Shown in pieces: positions 59,298 to 64,000 of a stretch of 64,000 nucleotides of DNA. The position numbers and the translations under genes are program-made. How positions within the stretch are numbered: position 1 is the first letter of the stretch; the number at the start of each line of letters is the position of its first letter. The notes under the pieces were generated by a model. The model was not told the DNA's origin. It did not search any database and saw only the letters and a program-made list of their open reading frames with translations. The DNA comes from Rhodococcus sp. AW25M09 (GTDB lineage Bacteria; Actinomycetota; Actinomycetes; Mycobacteriales; Mycobacteriaceae): assembly GCF_000333955.1 (NCBI RefSeq), contig NZ_CAPS01000112.1, positions 1-64,000 on the forward strand, read 5' to 3'.

Positions 59298-61675
59298 GCA
59301 GGCACTGTACTTCTCGGACGCCAGCGCACATGGGCGGCGTGGTCGGAACCGTCCCGAAGCAACGACAGCCGCGGCGGGACCTTGTCGGTACGAGACGTCG
59401 GTGGACGTCGCCGGCCCGCGTGCCACTGCACCGGCCATTGTGCTCCAGGTCCTCGGTACTCCTGTTCCGCAGCAGCATGCAGCGTCCACTGCGGGTCGTA
59501 GAGGTGCGGACGGCCGAGTGCGCAGATGTCTGCACGGCCGGCCAGCAGAATGGAATTGACATCGTCGTACGACGAAATCGCCCCCACGGCGATGACCGCC
59601 ACTCCCGCGGCCGCGGCCACCTCGTGACGTATCCGGTCGGCGAACGGAGTTTGATACGACCGTCCGAACGCCGGCTTCTCGTCCTTGGTCACCTGGCCGG
59701 AGGACACGTCGATGGCGGCGGCGCCGTGTTCGACGAACGCCCGAACGATCTCGACGGCGTCGTCCACGGTGTTTCCGTCCGGAGCCCAGTCGGTCGCCGA
59801 AATACGCACGGAGACGGGGAAGCTCGACGGGACCGCGCGTCGGACGGCATCGAAGACCTCGAGCGGGAACCGCAATCGGTTTTCCAGACTGCCGCCGTAC
59901 GAGTCCGTTCTGACGTTCGCAACCGGCGACAGGAACGACGAGAGCAGATACCCGTGTGCCGCATGGACTTCGATCAGGTCGAACCCGGCGTCCACGGCGC
60001 GCTGCGCCGCTGCGACGAAATCGGCCACCACGACATCCATGTCCTCGCGAGTTGCCTCACGCGGAACATGACATCCCTCGCCGTACGGTAGCGGCGATGG
60101 TCCCACCGGCTCCCAATTGCCCGAATCAAGCGGCTCGTCGATGCCGTCCCACATCAGCTTCGTCGATCCCTTACGACCCGAATGGCCCAGCTGCACTCCG
60201 ATTTTCGCAGCACTGTTGCCGTGCACGAACGCCGTCACCCGGGCCCAGGCATCGCGCTGCTCGTCTGTCCACAGTCCCGGGCAGCCCAGCGTGATCCGGG
60301 CTTCCTCGGACACGCACGTCATCTCGGTCATCAGCAGACCTGCACCACCGAGCGCCTTGGAACCGAGATGAACCAGATGGAACTCGCCGGGCAGACCGTC
60401 CACGGCCGAATACATGTCCATCGGCGAGAGCATGATGCGGTTGACCAGGTCCAGTTCACCGATGCGTGCCGGCTGGAACATCGCGGGCGCCGATTCGACC
60501 ACCTTCTCACCCGCGACGGTATCGGCAAAGCGCTGCTGCACCAGTGCCGCGAATTCTTCGTCGCGCTCGCCGAGGTTCTCGAACGTGATTCTGCGAGAAC
60601 GGGTCAGCAAATTGAAGACGAACTGTGTGTCTTCCTGATCGGCGTAGAGGCCGATGTTCTCGAACCACTCCAGCGAAGCCTGGGCCGCCCGCTGGGTACT
60701 CTCCACTACCGGCTTCCGTTCGACCTGATACGCAGCCAGCGCGTCGGCGATGTCGGAATGTTCGTGCACGCAGGCGGCCAGAGCCAACGCATCCTCCATC
60801 GCGAGCTTCGTCCCCGATCCGATGGAGAAGTGGGCCGTGTGCGCCGCGTCGCCCAGCAACACCACGTTGTCGTCGAACCACCGTTCGTTGCGAACAGTCT
60901 GGAACGACAACCACTTCGAGTTGTTGGTCAGAATTTCGTGACCACCGAGATCATCTGCGAATATCTCGCGAATCCGTTCGGCCGCATAGGTATCGGACAC
61001 TCCCGGCGGCAAGTGCTGGTCCTCGGTCGCGTCGAGACCGGCCCGCCGCCAGACATCCTCGTGCATTTCGACGATGAACGTCGAACCCTGATCCGAGTAC
61101 GGATAACCGTGGATCTGCATCGTTCCGAATTCGGTGTGCCTGACGAGGAACTGAAATGCCTCGAACACCTTGTCGGTGCCGAACCAGATGTACTTGTTGT
61201 CGCGACGGTCCAGCGTCGGCCGGAAAGCATCCGCGTACCGGGTACGGACGGCGGAATTCAAACCGTCGCAGGCGATCACCAAGTCGTATGACGCTCGCAG
61301 AACGTCGGTATCGGGTGCCTCGGTCCGGTACTGCACCTCGATACCCAGCTCGGCGACGCGCTGCTGCAGGATGGCCAGCAGCTCCTTGCGGCTCATCGCC
61401 GCAAATCCCTGCCCGCCCACCGTGTACGAGCGACCGTCGATCTCGACATCGATATCCGTCCAACGAGCGAACCGCCGCTCCATCTCGGTATGCACGACGG
61501 CGTCGGCACCTTCGATGCTGCCGAGTGTCTCGTCCGAGAACACGACGCCGAAGCCGAATGTGTCGTCGGGCGCGTTGCGTTCCCAGACGTCGATTCGGTG
61601 ACTGGGATCGAGCTGTTTGGCGAGGGCAGCGAAGTACAGGCCGCCGGGCCCTCCACCCACGATGGCAATCCTCAT
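59294..61675 (-). CDS. bifunctional aryl-CoA monooxygenase/old-yellow-enzyme oxidoreductase (2-aminobenzoyl-CoA monooxygenase/reductase-like)
   Basis: 793 residues from the ATG at 61675 (AGGAGAGC upstream). N-terminal half (1-395): class A flavoprotein hydroxylase with FAD motif IVGGGPGGLYFAALAKQL and LLGDAAHTAHFSIGSG. C-terminal half (400-770): old yellow enzyme (ARIGELDLVNRIMLSPMDMY, LGHSGRKGSTKL, EVHAAHGYLLSSFLSP). The same fusion is known as 2-aminobenzoyl-CoA monooxygenase/reductase of Azoarcus evansii and is annotated elsewhere as salicylyl-CoA 5-hydroxylase/oxidoreductase. It hydroxylates and then reduces an aromatic CoA ester. The neighbouring benzoate-type ligase supplies the CoA ester. 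Confidence 0.87.
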   Translation of the reverse strand: MRIAIVGGGPGGLYFAALAKQLDPSHRIDVWERNAPDDTFGFGVVFSDETLGSIEGADAVVHTEMERRFARWTDIDVEIDGRSYTVGGQGFAAMSRKELLAILQQRVAELGIEVQYRTEAPDTDVLRASYDLVIACDGLNSAVRTRYADAFRPTLDRRDNKYIWFGTDKVFEAFQFLVRHTEFGTMQIHGYPYSDQGSTFIVEMHEDVWRRAGLDATEDQHLPPGVSDTYAAERIREIFADDLGGHEILTNNSKWLSFQTVRNERWFDDNVVLLGDAAHTAHFSIGSGTKLAMEDALALAACVHEHSDIADALAAYQVERKPVVESTQRAAQASLEWFENIGLYADQEDTQFVFNLLTRSRRITFENLGERDEEFAALVQQRFADTVAGEKVVESAPAMFQPARIGELDLVNRIMLSPMDMYSAVDGLPGEFHLVHLGSKALGGAGLLMTEMTCVSEEARITLGCPGLWTDEQRDAWARVTAFVHGNSAAKIGVQLGHSGRKGSTKLMWDGIDEPLDSGNWEPVGPSPLPYGEGCHVPREATREDMDVVVADFVAAAQRAVDAGFDLIEVHAAHGYLLSSFLSPVANVRTDSYGGSLENRLRFPLEVFDAVRRAVPSSFPVSVRISATDWAPDGNTVDDAVEIVRAFVEHGAAAIDVSSGQVTKDEKPAFGRSYQTPFADRIRHEVAAAAGVAVIAVGAISSYDDVNSILLAGRADICALGRPHLYDPQWTLHAAAEQEYRGPGAQWPVQWHAGRRRPPTSRTDKVPPRLSLLRDGSDHAAHVRWRPRSTVPA

Positions 61676-63330
61676 GATGTGCTCTCCTGTATCGTTTCGC
61701 GAAGCTTGAAGTGCTGAAGTTTGCCGCTCGAATTTCTCGGCAGTGCGTCGAGGAAGCGAACTTTTCTGGGGTACTTGTACGGTGCCAGTTCGGCTTTGAC
61801 GTGATCCTGAATGGATTTTGTGGTCGCAGAGTCTTGAGTGACTCCCGAGCGAAGCACGACGAACGCGCTGACGATCTGTCCGCGTTCGGCGTCCGCCTCG
61901 GCAATGACGGCCGAATCCACGACGTCCGGATGCATATCGATGCAGGCCTCGACCTCTGGAGCACCGATGTTGTAGCCCGAGGACACGATCATGGAATCGG
62001 TTCGAGCGCAGTAGAAGAAGTAGCCGTCCGCGTCCCGATAGAACGTGTCGCCCGTGACGTTCCAACCGTTCTCCACCCGCTCGTGCTGACGCTCGTCGGC
62101 GAGGTATCGGCATCCGACAGGACCGATCACCGCCAACCGACCGGGTACGCCCGCTGCCACCGGCTCTCCATCGTCACCGAGTATCTCGGCCCGATAACCG
62201 GGCAGCGGCTTACCTGTCGAACCCTCTCGTGTCTCGCTCGCTGCAGCGGTGGACAGAAAGATATGAAGCAGTTCTGTGGCACCGATTCCGTCGACGATCT
62301 CAAGACCGACGGCGTCCCGGATGTGGTTCCACACCCCGGCGGAAATATGCTCGCCCGCGCTGACCGCTGTCCGCAGGCCCGCCAGCTGCGTGATCTTCCC
62401 GGCCTTGATCATCTGCTTGTATGCCGTGGGAGCGGTGGCCAGGACCGAAACCCCCTCGCTGTGCACCACATCGGCGAGTGCGGCAGGGGCCACCGCATCG
62501 GTGAGCAGCGCGCAGGCGCCGGCCCGCAACGGAAACACCACCAGCATCCCCAGACCGAAGGTGAACGCCATCGGCGCAGTGCACGCGACCACGTCGCCGG
62601 GCCCGAGGCCGAGACCGTGTTTGCCGAACGTGTTGTCTATCGAGAGCACGTCGCGGTGGAAGTGCATCGTGATCTTCGGGGTTCCCGTACTCCCGGATGT
62701 CGGGCACAGCAACGCGACATCGTCTGCCGCGGTATCGACTGCCACGAAGTCGGTCGGCTTGCCTGCCGAACGAACCATCAGATCGTCGGAATCGTCCCCT
62801 CCGAAGGGAACCACCACCAGTTCGGGATGGCCCTCGTCGCGCACCGTGTGCAGATCCTGCGCGAATCGCGAATCTACCAGTGCGATGACAGGTCCGGTCT
62901 TGTCCACGATCGGTGCCAGTTCGCGAGAACGCAGGGCGCTCATCACCACAACGGCTATCCCGCCCGCTTCGATGATCGCGAGCCACGCCGCTACCGCGAT
63001 AGGCGTGTTGGGCGAACGCAGCAGGACCCGGTTGCCCGGCACGAGTCCGAGGTCCTCGGTGAGCACCCGGGCAATCCGGTGTGTGTGGTCGCGGAGCTCA
63101 CCCAACGTCCAGGCGATTCCATCCGGGGTCCTAAGAGCATGGTGCTGTTCACCGAACTGCTCGACTGCACGCTCGATCAGTTCGGCACCGGCATTGAGTC
63201 GCTCCGGATACTGCAGATCGGGGGTCGTGAATTCGAGGACCGGCCACAACTCGGCGGGTGGAAGGTTGTCTCGCGCGAACGTATCCACGTGTGCGCTGCG
63301 GGTGAGGGCTTGTACTGTGTCCGCGGTCAT
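61672..63330 (-). CDS. benzoate/2-aminobenzoate-type CoA ligase
   Basis: 552 residues from the ATG at 63330, which overlaps the stop of the thioesterase gene (ATGA). AMP-binding motifs: LLCPTSGSTGTPKITMHFHR (P-loop), VDGIGATELLHIFLS (the IGxTE block typical of benzoate-CoA ligases), TGDTFYRDADGYFFYCARTD and the catalytic lysine near the C-terminus (LPRNSSGKLQHFKLR). It activates an aromatic acid. Sequence cannot decide between benzoate, anthranilate and salicylate; the partner enzyme favours aminobenzoate or salicylate. Confidence 0.9.
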   Translation of the reverse strand: MTADTVQALTRSAHVDTFARDNLPPAELWPVLEFTTPDLQYPERLNAGAELIERAVEQFGEQHHALRTPDGIAWTLGELRDHTHRIARVLTEDLGLVPGNRVLLRSPNTPIAVAAWLAIIEAGGIAVVVMSALRSRELAPIVDKTGPVIALVDSRFAQDLHTVRDEGHPELVVVPFGGDDSDDLMVRSAGKPTDFVAVDTAADDVALLCPTSGSTGTPKITMHFHRDVLSIDNTFGKHGLGLGPGDVVACTAPMAFTFGLGMLVVFPLRAGACALLTDAVAPAALADVVHSEGVSVLATAPTAYKQMIKAGKITQLAGLRTAVSAGEHISAGVWNHIRDAVGLEIVDGIGATELLHIFLSTAAASETREGSTGKPLPGYRAEILGDDGEPVAAGVPGRLAVIGPVGCRYLADERQHERVENGWNVTGDTFYRDADGYFFYCARTDSMIVSSGYNIGAPEVEACIDMHPDVVDSAVIAEADAERGQIVSAFVVLRSGVTQDSATTKSIQDHVKAELAPYKYPRKVRFLDALPRNSSGKLQHFKLRETIQESTS

Positions 63331-64000
63331 TGCACGGCTCCTGTCGTCTCGGCATCGATCATGCCCTCCTGGACGACGGTGGCCAGGTGGATTCCTTCGG
63401 GGGTGAAGAATTTGCCCAGGCCGACGCCGCGACCTCGATCGGCGGCAACCGCCTCCTGGACGTAGAGCAACCAGCCGTCCATCGCACCCGGCTCGGGGGT
63501 GCGGTGGAACCACATCGCGTGATCGAGACTGGCTGTGACGAGCCCCTTCTCGGCCCAGGGATGCCCCAGCGCACGAAGTACGGGCTCGAGGATGGTGTAG
63601 TCGCAGACGTACGCGAGCGCGGCGAGGTCCCTCTGAGCATCGGACAGACCGTCCACCGGACGTAGCCGGTCGAAGGGGCGCACCCAGATGGCCTGGTGAG
63701 GGCTTCGCCCACCCTCGATATCGAGGTACACCGGACCCGGCACGTGCCGCATGTCGAAGCTACGACCGACCGACCAGTACTCCTTCGAAACCGTGGTCAT
63801 CGTGTTCTCGTCGGAGACGGCATGGCCGGCCAGGTATTGCGCCGACGACGGAAGAGATTCTGGCGCAAGAACATCGGTGGGTACCGCGCTGCTCAGTGAC
63901 CCTCCGGGACCACCGGCTGCGAAAGACACCATGCCGATGTAGGTGACTTTGTCGTTCTGATATGCGCGCACCTGCCGGGTCGCGAATCGGCGACCATCGC
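63327..64000 (-). CDS. tesB: acyl-CoA thioesterase II (TesB-like), 5' end beyond the window
   Basis: 224 residues visible; the frame is open to the right edge, where it reads DGRRFATRQVRAYQNDKV, the standard start of the first hot-dog half. The second half ends with VTASLDHAMWFHRTPEPG (the aspartate of the D-Q-T triad) and GWLLYVQEA, both typical of TesB. It hydrolyses acyl-CoA. First visible gene of the minus-strand operon, coupled to the ligase. Confidence 0.87.
   Translation of the reverse strand, partial: DGRRFATRQVRAYQNDKVTYIGMVSFAAGGPGGSLSSAVPTDVLAPESLPSSAQYLAGHAVSDENTMTTVSKEYWSVGRSFDMRHVPGPVYLDIEGGRSPHQAIWVRPFDRLRPVDGLSDAQRDLAALAYVCDYTILEPVLRALGHPWAEKGLVTASLDHAMWFHRTPEPGAMDGWLLYVQEAVAADRGRGVGLGKFFTPEGIHLATVVQEGMIDAETTGAVQ

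Noticed and set aside
1..64000. CRISPR arrays, insertion sequences, tRNA or rRNA genes, attachment sites
   Set aside because: None found by eye: no regularly spaced repeats, no transposase or integrase frames, no cloverleaf or rRNA-like sequence recognised.

Overview
The window is ordinary chromosomal DNA of a high-GC actinobacterium, most likely Rhodococcus (or Rhodococcoides) or a close mycolic-acid relative. Pointers are a Tat-exported cholesterol oxidase of the covalent-FAD type, an araB-araD-araA operon, a DUF3556 membrane protein, an aztABCD-type zinc importer, many GTG starts, ATGA/GTGA gene overlaps and several acyl-CoA/flavin catabolic clusters. I saw no rRNA, tRNA, phage, insertion sequence or CRISPR array.

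Layout. 1-6.6 kb: MerR-glyoxalase fusion regulator (cut by the left edge), TetR regulator, acyl-CoA dehydrogenase overlapping a phosphotransferase, a three-PAS diguanylate cyclase and an orphan ketosynthase. 6.7-12.1 kb: mycothiol/glutathione-independent type formaldehyde dehydrogenase, then araBDA behind a LacI-type operator. 12.1-18.6 kb: TAXI solute-binding lipoprotein, MHS-type transporter, histidine kinase and response regulator on the minus strand, then cholesterol oxidase. 18.9-24.8 kb: two paralogous membrane-anchored proteins of unknown function, cinA, a 51-residue protein and a partial copy of its 3' end, and a sulfite-oxidase-like/ferredoxin-reductase pair. 24.8-31.4 kb: membrane esterase, deaminase, MarR with divergent hydrolase, SDR, TetR, PucR-type regulator. 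31.5-39.8 kb: ligase/DUF3556/FAD-oxidoreductase operon, UvrA-like ATPase, an apparent deletion remnant of a membrane GGDEF protein, and a hypothetical. 39.8-44.8 kb: hydrolase-SDR operon divergent from TetR-lipase with two identical operators, and an epoxide hydrolase. 44.9-50.0 kb: zinc import (aztA divergent from aztB-aztD1-aztC-aztD2), closed by a strong terminator. 50.2-57.8 kb: six-gene catabolic operon (SDR, flavin monooxygenase, FAD oxidoreductase, luciferase-like monooxygenase, cyclase-family hydrolase, ThDP enzyme), followed by an AraC-type regulator with an in-frame stop. 58.9-64 kb, minus strand: an aryl-CoA cluster (TesB thioesterase, benzoate-type CoA ligase, bifunctional monooxygenase/old-yellow-enzyme, hot-dog thioesterase).

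How it works together. The region is mostly peripheral catabolism under local control: nearly every metabolic unit sits next to its own one-component regulator, and for several the operator can be read directly (27.3, 31.4, 41.7 and probably 8.2 and 45.6 kb). The least explained parts are the six-gene operon at 50-58 kb, the two unequal AztD zinc chaperones, and the 18.9-23.3 kb region with paralogous anchored proteins, the NVPHPPE small protein and a 28-bp perfect palindrome. All function names rest on motifs and family resemblance read by eye; no database search was run.
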